NCBI RefSeq assembly: GCF_902459465.1
Contig: NC_047069.1
Coordinates: forward strand, 2,852,001-2,916,000
Direction: 5' to 3'
From: Asterias rubens
Lineage: Eukaryota; Echinodermata; Asteroidea; Forcipulatida; Asteriidae
Length of the DNA: 64,000 nt
Both the position numbers and the translations under genes were made by a program. Position 1 is the first letter of the stretch. Every line of letters starts with the position of its first letter. Below the pieces are notes generated by a model. The model was not told the DNA's origin and searched no databases. It saw nothing but the letters and a program-made list of their open reading frames with translations. Positions 1 to 9,605 of this stretch are shown piece by piece.

Positions 1-294
1 ATCAACCTAAAATTAAAGTTAAAGTTATAATATCTTTCCGGGTATTTGTCCAAACTCTTAAATTCTTTACTATTGTGTCCAGAACAAATAATGTACCTAT
101 GCCTTAGATGTAATTAACATTTGATCAAAGCTAAACATGAAATGCCAAGAGAGTATTAAAACAGAAATGACAAATTAAATATACATAAGTCTTGTTTATG
201 CCAGTAACACAAAACTGTTTTCTTCAATAAACTTTAAATAAATGTTGAGACTTGTATAACAAAAGATGGTGTACATGTAAAGTTCAACCCCAAG
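1..294. repeat. Left part of a duplicated TRIM 5'-flank segment
   Basis: The sequence aligns by eye, with substitutions and small indels, to 54,238-54,510. Shared landmarks in the same order are 'tttgtccaaactc', 'gatgtaat', 'gaccaaagctaaac' / 'gatcaaagctaaac', 'aataaactttaaa' and 'gaatgttgagacttgtata' / 'aaatgttgagacttgtata'. The counterpart lies about 1 kb upstream of the first coding exon of the minus-strand TRIM gene. By inference this end of the window is the 5' flank of another, related gene that would lie just left of position 1. Confidence 0.7.
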
Positions 295-1077
295 GAGTCT
301 ACAAGACACCCAGACACCCCTCTGAATAACACCATGACATGAGGCACATGTAAACTGAAGATGAGATTGAGTTTCTTAATTCAAACCAAGGAGTCTACAA
401 GACACCCAGACACCCCTCTGACTAACACCATGACATGAGGCACATGTAAACTGAAGATGAGGTTGAGTTTCTAAATTCAAACCAAGGAGTCTACAAGACA
501 CCCAGACACCCCTCTGACTAACACCATGACATGAGGCACATGTAAACTGAAGATGAGATTGAGTTTCTAAATTCAAACCAAGGAGTCAACAAGACACCGA
601 GACACCCCTCTGACTAACACCATGACATGAGGCACATGTAAACTGAAGATGAGATTGAGTTTCTAAATTCAAACCAAGTAGTCTACAAGACACACAGACA
701 CCCCTCTGACTAACACCATGACATGAGGCACATGTAAACTGAAGATGAGATTGAGTTTCTAAATTCAAACCAAGGAGTCTACAAGACACCCAGACACCCC
801 TCTGACTAACACCATGACATGAGGCACAAGTAAACTGAAGATGAGGTTGAGTTTCTAAAATCAAACCAGGGAGTCTACAAGACACCCAGACACCCCTCTG
901 ACTAACACCATGACATGAGGCACATGTAAACTGAAGATGAGATTGAGTTTCTAAATTCAAACCAAGGAGTCTACAAGACACCCAGACACCCCTCTGACTA
1001 ACACCATGACATGAGGCACATGTAAACTGAAGACGAGGTTGAGTTTCTAAATTCAAACCAGAGAGTCTACACGACAC
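295..1077. repeat. 96-bp minisatellite, about nine units
   Basis: The anchor 'gagtctacaagacaccc' or its variants recurs at 295, 391, 487, 583, 679, 775, 871, 967 and 1,063, exactly 96 bp apart each time. Units differ by only a few substitutions. Because 96 is divisible by 3, one minus-strand frame stays open through the units. It encodes a 32-residue repeat that contains QFTCASCHGVSQRG. Two single-base changes break this frame: TGA at 586-588 and TAA at 376-378. The paralogous region near 54,505-54,545 has only one partial unit, so the array arose by local expansion. I treat it as a minisatellite, not a gene. Confidence 0.95.
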
Positions 1078-1275
1078 CCATGCAAACCTCTGATTTAAAA
1101 CAAAAAAGTTGCCTGTGAATTAATAACTTTTTAACAAAGCTGAGTACATTGATAAAGGCTAATTGCTGACATAAATAAATAGTTACATGTAGGCCTATCA
1201 AAGCCCAGAGTTTTGAGAAAAGGTTTAATTTTTTTAATGATTTGTACTTACCTCTGTACCTTGTCGCTGTGTACT
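1078..1275 (-). other. Paralogous segment with a candidate minus-strand splice donor
   Basis: The stretch after the minisatellite continues the similarity to the TRIM 5' flank: 'acatgtaggcctatc' here matches 'acatgtaggtgtaggcctatc' near 54,626. At about 1,249 the plus strand reads 'tacttacctctg', which is a good GT splice donor on the minus strand (AG|GTAAGTA). The counterpart at about 54,692 reads 'tactcacctcaac', also a donor. Both suggest a non-coding first exon of a minus-strand gene to the right of the donor. Confidence 0.45.
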
Positions 1276-1511
1276 GTAAACACTGTCAAATATCGCTGCT
1301 CACAGCTATGCGTACTACTGAGGTCTTCTCACGAACAATGTTCCAAGCAAAAATGGCGCTGGCGACAAATTGTTTTACCTTTTGACTCCAAGAGTCATGT
1401 AGCAGATATTTACAAAAGGTCCCTAGAGTTGGATGTCTGGTACAGCCGGGTACAGCAAATAAAGAACAAACAATCCAGTAGTGGACTTTCAACTCGGTAC
1501 ATCCATGAAGT

Positions 1512-1896
1512 TTAAAGGCACTGGACACTATTGGTAATTACTGAAAATAATTGGTAGCATAAAAATTTACTTGGTAACAACCAATGGTGAGCTGTTGATA
1601 GTATAAAACATTGTGAGAAACGGCTCCCTCTGAAAAACGTAGTGTTCAAGAAAGAAGCAACTTTCCACAAATTTGATTTTGAGACCTCAGATTAAGAATT
1701 CAAGGTCTCGAAATCAACCGTCTCAACGCACACAACTTCGTGTGACAAGGGTGTTTTTTCTTTTATTATTATCTTGCAACTTCGACAATTAATTGAGCTT
1801 AAATTTCCACAGGTTTGTTTTTGTATGCATATCTTGAGATACACCAAGTGAGAAGATTGGTCTTTGACAATTACCAATAGTGTCCAGTGTCTTTAA
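1512..1896. mobile_element. TTAA element copy 1 (~385 bp non-autonomous DNA element)
   Basis: The element begins TTAAAGGCACTGGACACTAT and ends with the inverted form '...ATAGTGTCCAGTGTCTTTAA', giving terminal inverted repeats of about 25 bp bounded by TTAA. The body carries the family landmarks 'gagaaacggctccctctga', a 'gagacctc' / 'gaggtctc' internal inverted pair and 'tgagatacaccaagtgagaa'. There is no coding capacity. TTAA target sites are typical of piggyBac-type elements, so a piggyBac-related MITE is the best assignment by structure. Confidence 0.85.
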
Positions 1897-2163
1897 AAGA
1901 CTTGAAGCTAAACCTATTGTGGTGTGTTTGTACATGAACTTATGTACCCTTGCTGTTTGCCTGCGCTGTGCAACAACATTTGTGATCTATCACATGTATA
2001 TATAGGTGTAATGCAAATATTAAAAGTAAGACAGCTAACACATGTACATTGTCTGGTCACGTATTTGATGTTATGTTTCATCATAACTTGTTGTTTTCTA
2101 AAATGTCTTAAATGAACAGTGCAAAGTGAAATTCCCTTTGATATGTTTTATGTGTAGACACAC

Positions 2164-2553
2164 TTAAAGACACTGGATACTATTGGTTATTACTCAAAAT
2201 AATTGTTAGCACAAACTAACATGTACTTGGTTATGAGCAAAGAGAGCTGATGATAGTTTTATAAAACCTTGTGAGAAACGGCTCCCTCTGAAGTAACATA
2301 GTTTTGGAGAAAGAAGTAAGCTCTCACTGAAATATTTGAATTGATTTTAAGACCTCAGCAGAGGTCTTGAAATCAAGCATCTGAACAGGAAGCTCACAAC
2401 TTGTGCGACAAAGGTGTTTTTTTACTTCAAATATTCAACTTTGATGACCCATTGAGTTTAATTTTCACAGGTTTGTTATTTATGCTGATGTTGCGATACA
2501 CCAAGTGAGAAGACTGGTCTTTGACAATTACCAAAAGTGTACAGTGCCTTTAA
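2164..2553. mobile_element. TTAA element copy 2
   Basis: Same family as the copy at 1,512-1,896: it starts 'ttaaagacactggatactat' and ends 'agtgtacagtgcctttaa'. It is more diverged. Unusually, about 44 bp of the flank ('ttaaatgaacagtg...ttcccttt') appears on both sides, at 2,107-2,150 and 2,550-2,594. That is far longer than the expected 4-bp target duplication. Confidence 0.8.
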
Positions 2554-2594
2554 ATGAACAGTGGAAACTGAAATTCCCTTCGTATGTTTTGAAG

Positions 2595-3759
2595 AGGTAA
2601 AGGCAAGAATGTGTCAAGATACACTTCTCCAGAGTGAACCAATTCATCACTACTTCAAATGTCAGACTCATTTGTATGGCACTTACCGTTCAATGTGCAA
2701 ACATAAAGAGGAGCTTTCTTCTTGTTCCTTTACTTTTACTTTAGTTCCTTCCGGCACCAAGTCTTTGAAACAAATCAAAAAGAATAATAAATAATAAATT
2801 TGATTGAACGGATTTGCTCATAAGCAAACTATGCCAAATGTAATCAATTTTAAATGTCAAAATTGAAATATGATTAACCCTGGATGAAGTCACTATGGGC
2901 ACCGCGGCTCCCAACCAAATGGTTTTTAATCTGCCACCCCTGGAAACAAAAACCACTGGAACTGTAATTTCAGTTTCTCCTGTAAGGTTGAATTACAGAC
3001 ATTGCTGCCCAATTTAGCCTGGGGTCAGGGAAAAACAGCTGATTAGTCCATCAGTGCATGTCTTGGGCATTGCTGTGCCTATGCAGTATTAGTGGTTTAG
3101 TAAGTGTTAATTGTTTGTTCTTTGTTTAGTTAGAGGGTGCTATACATACTTCAGAAGACCTCACATATGTACTAGCATGGTCCAGGGGCTTAAAACTATA
3201 GTTTATTGGGGTGTGTCTTGTCAGTAAGGGACTGACCAGGGCATTAGCTTTTTTTTTTCTCTCCATGGGATTGGTGTACTGTGTACAATACATACACAGT
3301 ACACTATCTATGTAGTATACTATACATAGGGTTGTGAATTTAGTTGTCATCCACTCCAAAATTAAATAAATACTATCGACATCTCCTCAGGATACTTATA
3401 GCTTACCTACAAAGTTAGAAAAAAGCATAAAGAAAGTCATTTATCCACATTTGAACTCAATTATGATATGCAAGAACACTAATAGGCACTGCAACTCCCA
3501 AGCACCGAGTCGGTGTGCGCAAAATGTATGGGACGCTTTCCAGGGTTAAACTGTAGGTCTTTCTATAATGTTACTTATAAAAGAGATGTTTGGTAAGTTT
3601 AATTAACTTCTCTGGAAAGAAATTGAAGTGTAATCTTTCAAGTTTCAAGACTGATGAAGAAGGTAATGAACACAAATCCTAAAAAGAGGACAAATTGTGA
3701 ATCGTAAACAATATGCCCAAATGGCGTTATATTTCAAACATTCATGACGGACATTATCT
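2595..3759. other. Stretch without a recognised feature
   Basis: Only short open frames are present and none has a recognisable motif. The sequence is AT-rich and single-copy as far as can be seen in the window. A short C-rich phrase near 2,885-2,950 shows nothing functional. Confidence 0.5.
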
Positions 3760-4616
3760 TTTGGGGTCTAAACTTTTGATGAAGAATAAATTATGAATTG
3801 GAGGAACCTTTCGAGCTTGAACCAATGAACTCCAGCCAGCATTGCCATGGTTGTGCAAAACATGTTGTTCTCTTAGTTAACAACCTTTAATAAATTATGA
3901 GTTTCTTACATGTACACAAACAATATTCAACAAACAACAGTACTTTCATTTCATTCGTTTAAGATGAACAAAAAACAAAGTGACTATAGAGCGGTAATTG
4001 AACCAATGACCTCAGCAAAAATGCAACCCCCTCTACCAACTGAGCTATACATGAAGGTGGTAGTCTCCCTATTTTGTCAATATTCTTTGCTTGTGGGTGC
4101 CAGTCATAAGCCATACAACCTTTAACTGCCGTATAGCCATGGATTACACCCAAGTTTGCGATACAACCTGGGAAGCAGCAACTCACCTTAAAGGGGAGGG
4201 GACAACTTTTTCAAATGACAATTACAACCTCAAGGAAAACTGACTGGGTAAATTTTCAAACACTTCAGGTTTTACCAAGGTCTTTTTCAGCACCTTTTAT
4301 ATGGGTGCCTCAGAGTGCTTATTACCTTGTAAGACACTGGCATGTTAAGTTGTTGAACTATAAGACCTATGTGATGTACCATATAGAAAGCTGGGCCTTG
4401 CTTTATAGATGTACATAGCATCCTATATAACCTGCAGAAGACCATGCCAGAATACATGGGCTATCTCAAATGTTTTGAACATGGTGGGAAAAACTGAGTG
4501 TAAAAATCTTGCAATGTGAGTTTCTAATGCCCCCCAAAACAAAACAACTGAATGCAACAAGAATGAACAAGAAACCCTGGAGTTTGCTGGAATGTGTAAA
4601 ATCTTCCTAAATTAAA
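3760..4616. repeat. Segmental duplicate copy A, left half
   Basis: 3,760-4,110 matches 7,815-8,176 ('gaccaatgaac' style phrases, 'gagtttcttacatgtac', 'tgactatagagcggtaattg', 'tggtagtctccctattttgt'). 4,330-4,616 matches 11,235-11,520 ('catgttaagttgttgaacta', 'ttgaacatggtggg', 'gtgagtttctaatgcc'). Copy A and copy B therefore descend from one segment, each later split by a different retroelement: Penelope-like in A, non-LTR in B. Confidence 0.85.
3990..4062 (-). repeat. tRNA-derived SINE head (copy A)
   Basis: On the minus strand the segment reads 'tatagctcagttggtagagg' (a Pol III A-box as in tRNA genes) followed about 30 bp later by 'ggttcaattacc' (B-box-like). The acceptor stem and anticodon loop do not form a real tRNA. 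A second copy sits at 8,067-8,137 in segmental copy B. Confidence 0.7.
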
Positions 4617-5724
4617 CCTTGTTTCCAGGGGTCATAGCTCTCTCGCAGTCCATCGAGCGATCCAGAAAGTCAAGGCACCTTCTAGGGAGTCAGTACTTTC
4701 CAAAGGACCCAAAAAACAACAGAGTCCTATGGGGAAAGTTCCTTTTGTTGTCACTTTCCACCCCTCACTTCCTCCCATTCCTAAAATAACCAGTTGTAAC
4801 CATCATATTCTTCACACATCAGATCGGCTTCAACGTGCTGTACAGGAAGAAACCATAGTTGCCTACAGACGCCCACCAAGTCTCAGGGATCTCATTGTCC
4901 AAGCAGAAGTCCCTCCCATTAATGATAATGTTAATAATCCCCCTCTACCACAGGGATCCTTTAGGTGTTCCAACATCTCCAAATGCATCGTCTGTAGACA
5001 ACACATCAGGGAATCCTACTCCTTCACCAGCAACACCATTGATTACACCCATAAGACAAGGGATCATGTCACCTGCACCACCACTAATCTCATTTATCTC
5101 ATATCTTGCAGAGTCTGTGGTATTCAATATATAGGTGAAACAAGAACTACACTCAAGAGGCGTTTCTACGGCCACAGATCTACAGTCAAGACCCAAAAGC
5201 TAGATACACCTGTAGGACATCACTTCAATCTTCCTAATCACTCAATTTCTTACATGACTCTACAGGGCATAGAGGCACTAGGCAACCACAGAGACTGTTC
5301 ATTTGAGTAGGGAGAAATTCTTGATTAGACGCCTCCAGACCATTCAACCCCATGGTCTGAACATCCAAGAAGGAACAGCTAATAAACCTTTTGTTTTGCC
5401 GTCTCCTTTTCCCCCACAACCTTTCAGCCTGAGCCTCATTCACTAATTAATTATATTTTTTCCCCACCCTTGATATCGTCCTTTGTGTTTCCATCTTCTT
5501 GTGGTCACGCCAGTCCCTTCCCTTCAACCCCCCCCCCCTTTTTGTCCCCCTGTTCATTGTTTACCCCTTGCTTTTTTCTGTATGCTTTCTAACCCCATTC
5601 ATGTATTTCCACTTCACGGCTTATGTTTCACTTAGTTACCTGTTCATGTTTGTTGTGCTGTCATTTAGCCTTCGAGAAAGACTCTGCTAGGGTCGAAACT
5701 TCAGGCCATTAACTATCTGTTGCA
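4617..5724 (+). mobile_element. Penelope-like element, 5'-truncated, with target-site duplication
   Basis: The inserted block is flanked by 'taaattaaa' on both sides (4,608-4,616 and 5,725-5,733). The unfilled version exists at about 11,508-11,530 in segmental copy B ('gctaaattaaatggattatg' continues directly into the shared flank). The interior encodes the GIY-YIG end of a Penelope-like polyprotein. The 3' end carries 'agactctgctagggtcgaaa', typical of this class as I recall. The reverse transcriptase part is absent. Confidence 0.88.
4690..5418 (+). pseudogene. Penelope-like C-terminal GIY-YIG endonuclease, frameshifted
   Basis: The frame from the ATG at 4,729 runs 193 codons to a TAG at 5,308-5,310 and is open upstream of that ATG, so the ATG is not a true start. 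It holds an RT-endonuclease linker (FVVTFHPSLPPIPKI, residues 6-20), then a cysteine cluster (C80, C86, C89) as in the zinc-binding linker of Penelope elements. The GIY-YIG core follows: LIY at 121-123, QYIGE at 133-137, a basic RR-FYGH at 144-149 and GHHFN at 163-167. The nuclease would nick target DNA during retrotransposition. After the stop, homology resumes in another frame at about 5,309 (REKFLIRRLQTIQPHG...), so a 1-base shift broke the end. The element lacks its reverse transcriptase and is dead. Confidence 0.85.
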
Positions 5725-5734
5725 TAAATTAAAT

Positions 5735-6077
5735 AGATTATAATGAAACTTATTTGAAAAAATTTGAAATCAGGCAGAGAAATGTATAATATTGAAAACA
5801 AGAGAAACATTTAGATCAGTATTCCAAAGAGTACACGTAGGCGCTACTTTTATCTAATGTACACAATAATCACTGGATGCAATAACATGTACATTAGCTG
5901 ATAGCAGACCTAAACGACAAGTACTTCAAACTCAAGTTTCGTATTTAAAGTCCACAATTGTTCATTCCTAACAGCCATATTGTAATAAACTTATAATCTT
6001 GATAACTGATCATTATAAATGGTTGTTTCCAAGTCTGGAACTGTTCTCGAGTGCTTTAAATGCAGCCCTTGGCAGCC
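5735..6077. repeat. Segmental duplicate copy A, right half (four-copy ~230-bp module)
   Basis: The sequence matches 11,525-11,880 closely ('gaaatcaggca', 'ttagatcagtattccaaaga', 'gatcattataaatggttgtt'). A diverged form of the 5,820-6,050 part also appears at 13,070-13,260 and 18,030-18,220. The module thus occurs four times, which links the A/B pair to the later 5-kb duplication. Confidence 0.8.
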
Positions 6078-6442
6078 TTAAAGACAGTGGACACTATTGG
6101 TAATTGTCAAAGACCAGTATTCTCACTTGGTGTATCCCAACATAAGCATTAAATAACTAACCTGTGAAAATTTTAGCTCAATCGGTCGTCGAAGTTGCGA
6201 GATAATAAGGAAAGAAAAAACCTCCTTGTCACACGAAGTTGTGTGCTTTCAGATGCTTGATTTCGAGACCTCAAATTCTAAATCTGAGGTCTCAAAATCA
6301 AATTCGTGGAAAATTGCTTCTCTCTCGAAAACTGTTACTTCAGAGGGAGCCGTTTCTCAACCTCTCCCCATTACTCGTTACCAAGTAAGGTTTTATGGTC
6401 ATAAATATTTTGAGTAATTACCAATAGTGTCCATAGCCTTTA
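6078..6442. mobile_element. TTAA element copy 3, interrupted at its right end
   Basis: Starts 'ttaaagacagtggacactat' at 6,078 and reaches '...ccaatagtgtccatagccttta' at 6,442, where the hAT-like element begins. The remainder of its terminal TTAA lies after that element, at 7,351-7,354. The nesting gives an age order: the TTAA element came first, then the hAT-like insertion. Confidence 0.85.
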
Positions 6443-7348
6443 CAGGGCTCGAATTTCACGCTGGACCGCAGGCCCGAGGCCAGTGATTTTAGCTTCGGTC
6501 CAGTAAACTTTATGCCGATCAAGTCCGGCGGTCTTGTGGGGTTTTTTTTGGCATACTAATATAGTTACTATTTCAAATAATTATATGAAATATATTATCT
6601 TTCAATAAAAAATGTATTTCAATCTCAATTATAATAACAGTTTTTGTTTTACTTGTCGTCAAATCAGTGTTCTGAGCACGCTTGCGGAACGTCAATCCGT
6701 CCTTTTTCCACGTGCATCAGGCTGCATACAAGTTTTCCATTCAGTTTACTCGAGCCCACACCTTGTACATCTAGTCTCAAACCATTTATGTTTATGCACC
6801 CGGGGAGTGAGCGAGCGGGGACGAGGGAGTGGTGTGTATGATGTAGGATTCCCCCTGCACACACCATACATACGTACACACAATACATAACAGTACATTA
6901 CGGAACTATACGCGAGTACATTGAGTAGGGCGAGTAGGGCTGTGTAGACCCTACACGATACGTGCGGTTGAAATCTCGTCCCATATCGGGCACCATATGC
7001 CTGTGTTGCATAGATTAAAAGTAAGGTCTTGTTGCCAAACGTCTTGCTTAGTATGGCTACCAACAGTGATGAGCTTCTGACTACTGCTGTCAAATTTTTG
7101 GTCAATCTTTTTTTATGACGATCTTTTGATGAATGCTGCACGTTGCAGTGTTTTGTTGGTGATTTGCCTGTCAAATCGGAATTTTATAGATTGGGTTTCA
7201 CAGCAAAAAAACAGCCTCCTAAGGGATGAAAAAGGCCTGCTGTTCTATCGTGTTAACTTTTTTTTTTCCTAATAAAATTTTGGTCTTGTAAAAAATCTTC
7301 CGGTCCAGTAAAAATTCTTGTGGATTTTTTCCCCAAATTCGAGCCCTG
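6443..7348. mobile_element. hAT-like non-autonomous DNA transposon (906 bp)
   Basis: The terminal inverted repeats are CAGGGCTCGAATTT at the left and its exact reverse complement AAATTCGAGCCCTG at the right. The CAGGG...CCCTG ends are typical of hAT elements. Both flanks carry the direct repeat 'cttta' (6,438-6,442 and 7,349-7,353). That is 5 bp rather than the usual 8 bp for hAT, so superfamily assignment is tentative. The motif 'cggtccagtaaa' occurs near both ends in direct orientation. A 142-codon minus-strand open frame at 6,746-7,174 has no transposase motif that I can see. Confidence 0.75.
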
Positions 7349-7479
7349 CTTTAAGAAAGATTTAAAAATCAAATTATGTGAGCATTCTTATAAAAGATGC
7401 CCCTTATCGGTTATACATCTTTTTGTGTTCAAACTTTTAATTAAAATTTGTGGAAAATCTGTAATGTTCCTTTAATGGC

Positions 7480-7724
7480 TGCATTAGATTAGCTTCCCTG
7501 GGTTGACCCCGATCTGCCCCAGGTTAATTTGAATAGCTTTTACGTTATGCCAGGGGCTCACCCGGGTCAGCCCCAAGTGTTTGTGGACACATGTAGGTCA
7601 CTCTGGGCTGGCCCAAGGTGCATGACGACACCACGAGAGGGTGAGTGATCGTTTTTGATTAGCTCTTGTCAGGGGCTCGAGTGAGCACCGCGGGGTCGAC
7701 CCAGGGAAGCTTATCGAAAGCACT
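7480..7724. mobile_element. Inverted-repeat MITE family M, copy 1
   Basis: The element opens 'gattagcttccctgggttga' and closes with the inverted form 'gtcgacccagggaagct', ~26 bp terminal inverted repeats. The GC-rich interior has 'cacccgggtcagcccc' and 'gggctggcccaaggtgca'. Two further copies are at 12,387-12,674 and 17,375-17,943. No coding capacity. Confidence 0.75.
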
Positions 7725-7814
7725 CTACATGTATGTTACAGCTTGACAAAAAAAACAAAAAAACTACAAACTGAAATCATGGGATATCTTTAAATCGGTA
7801 TTTATTTTTGTCAT

Positions 7815-8176
7815 AAGTTTGGATTAAGAATAAATTCTGAATTTGGAGGACCATTTGGAGCTGGAACCAATGAACCCCAGCCAGCGTGGCAAAGGTTATG
7901 GAAATTATGTTCTTTTAATTTACAACGTTTAATTAATTAATTAATTAATGAATTATGAGTTTCTTACATGTACATGTACACTTACATTTACAATATACAG
8001 TGAACAATAGTCAGACAGTTCTTTCATTTCATTTGTTTAAGACGAACAAAAACAAAGTGACTATAGAGCGGTAATTGAACCAATGACCACAGCAAAAACG
8101 CAACCCCCTCTACCAACTGAGCTATACATGTAGGTGGTAGTCTCCCTATTTTGTCAATATTCTTTGCTTGTGGGTG
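7815..8176. repeat. Segmental duplicate copy B, left part
   Basis: Direct counterpart of 3,760-4,110. It contains the second tRNA-derived SINE head (8,067-8,137, minus strand, same A- and B-box phrases). A (TTAA)n-like microsatellite 'taattaattaattaatta' at about 7,930 is present only in this copy. The similarity stops at 8,176, where the retrotransposon begins. Confidence 0.85.
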
Positions 8177-8198
8177 AAATACGTCAAAGCGCTCTTCA

Positions 8199-8501
8199 AT
8201 GAACTTGTACGTTGGAGCTATCTATTACCCTCCGAGCTCACCATACCAGAATGAGATCATCGAACTTGTTTGTCACACTGTTGATGACATTCGTGCCTTG
8301 GACATATCTGCTATCATTATGATCATGGGAGACTTTAACAACCTCAACTACACCCCCCTTATTGATGATTTGGGCATGACACAGCTGATCTCGTTCCCAA
8401 CTCGCGGTGCCTCAACATTAGACAAAACATTCACCAATTTTCCTGGTTTGTTCAAGGAGCCTCAAAGATTGTCACCACTAGGAAACAGTGATCACTGCTA
8501 A
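8199..8501 (+). pseudogene. Non-LTR retrotransposon endonuclease (APE-type), partial
   Basis: The frame (about 100 codons) shows AIYYPPSSP near the start, the catalytic-type GDFN at about residues 44-47, a TRG...LDKTFTN block and the terminal NSDHC with the conserved SDH histidine. These are the C-terminal landmarks of endonuclease/exonuclease/phosphatase-fold domains that nick target DNA for target-primed reverse transcription. The N-terminal half, with the first catalytic residues, is missing. The frame ends abruptly at the SINE-like insertion right after SDHC. Confidence 0.85.
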
Positions 8502-8800
8502 TAAATAATAATAATAAGACTTGTAATGCGCACATATCCACCCTGCTGGGTGTTCAAGGCGCAGTAAACCAAAAAACTAAACAAAAACAAAACATAACAC
8601 AAAGAAAAACAGACACAACAAAATTAATCCTTGAAAACCTGTGACATAAGATAAGTTTTGAGAAGAGACTTGAATTTTGCGGTACAAAGACAAGATCAAA
8701 GATTAAGTGGTAGAGAGTTCCAGATGCGTGGCGCGGCTGAAAAAAAAGACCTGTCACCCCATGAGTGTCGAGACTTGGGTTCAATGAGGAGAAGCATGGA
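8502..8800 (-). repeat. Inserted repeat inside the retrotransposon
   Basis: The block starts with an ATA/TAA microsatellite ('taataaataataataataag') followed by 'acttgtaatgcgcacatatc' and 'gttcaaggcgca'. This resembles the 3' tail of the large SINE family seen at 47,321-47,400 ('agtcttatatagcgcacaaa...caaggcgctgag'). It separates the endonuclease from the downstream linker, so it entered after the retrotransposon. Exact right boundary is uncertain. Confidence 0.6.
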
Positions 8801-8802
8801 AC

Positions 8803-9605
8803 TTGATCAAAGATTCCTTGATGGAGTGTAAACTTGAAGCAATTTTATTATCTGCTCTTTGTGAGCTCCCTAAAGCTGAAGAACCAAACACCAGTGTGCG
8901 ACCGATTCGAGATTCTTCTGTGCGATCCTTTGGCCAGTGGATTGTCAATCGTAATTGGGATAACTTGGATGATGCACTTGAGTGTGACACAGCATCTGCA
9001 TCGGTTGATAAATTCCTGAATGTACTGAATGACGCCTACCACTTACACTTTCCGATAGTAAACTCAACCAGGAAGCGCAGTGACAAACCTTGGATAACCC
9101 ATCGCATTAAAGGTATTACTCAAGCAACGTCAACGTGCATACAGCTGTGGTAATATGTCTGAATAGCGCTCCTTGCGCAACAAAATCCAGCGTGAAATTA
9201 GACTAGCCAAGAGTCTTTCCTACAGAAACTCAATCCAACATCTGAAGGTCAGTCGGCCTAGAAAATGGCACAGTCAAATCCAAAAGCTCTCCAACTTCAA
9301 AGCCAAGCCTACATCAATACCTGGTGCTGATATTGACCCAAAGGCCACCTCGGAAGCAATCATTGACCATTTTGCCGGTATATATCTGCAACCAGTTACC
9401 TGCGTTAAAGCTTGAATCGCTACCAGCATATCTACCAGCTGAGTCACCACCCCCAATAGTTCACACCGGCCAAGTGCTCCAAGCTCCAAGAAAACTGAAT
9501 CCATTCAAGGCTGGCCATCCGTCCGACCTACCAATTAAACTGATCAGGGAGTTTGCAGATGAGCTAGCAAACCCTCTCGCTCATCTATTCAACAACTGCT
9601 AATAG
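8803..9605 (+). pseudogene. Non-LTR retrotransposon linker region, fragmented
   Basis: Three overlapping frames (8,803-9,153; 9,173-9,415; 9,324-9,602) give pieces of one ancestral polyprotein. The first has VRSFGQWI and KPWITHRIK, typical of the segment between endonuclease and reverse transcriptase in CR1/jockey-type elements. The third has LNPFKAGHPSDLPIKLIREF, matching the start of the reverse transcriptase ('KA-GPD-P-K' style block). Frame changes mark at least two indels. Not functional. Confidence 0.8.

Noticed and set aside
586-1077. 163-codon minus-strand open frame of cysteine-containing repeats
   Set aside because: It is created by a 96-bp minisatellite whose period is divisible by three. 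It has no splice context, no domain and a stop in the middle of the array.
295-1077. CRISPR-like array
   Set aside because: Units are contiguous 96-bp repeats without unique spacers, and the DNA is animal. The same reasoning removes the 110-bp array at 42,791-43,745.
3990-4062. tRNA gene on the minus strand
   Set aside because: A- and B-boxes are present but no acceptor stem or sound anticodon arm can be traced, and the same sequence recurs at 8,067. It is a SINE head. The other tRNA-like spots (12,837; 17,748; 19,871; 35,452; 36,240; 36,470; 54,060; 62,559) were rejected for the same reason.
4945-5443. Minus-strand and second-frame open reading frames over the Penelope-like region
   Set aside because: They overlap the GIY-YIG coding frame and have no motif of their own.
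6746-7174. 142-codon frame inside the hAT-like element as a transposase
   Set aside because: No BED zinc finger, DDE residues or dimerisation motif can be seen, and an autonomous hAT would need a much longer frame.
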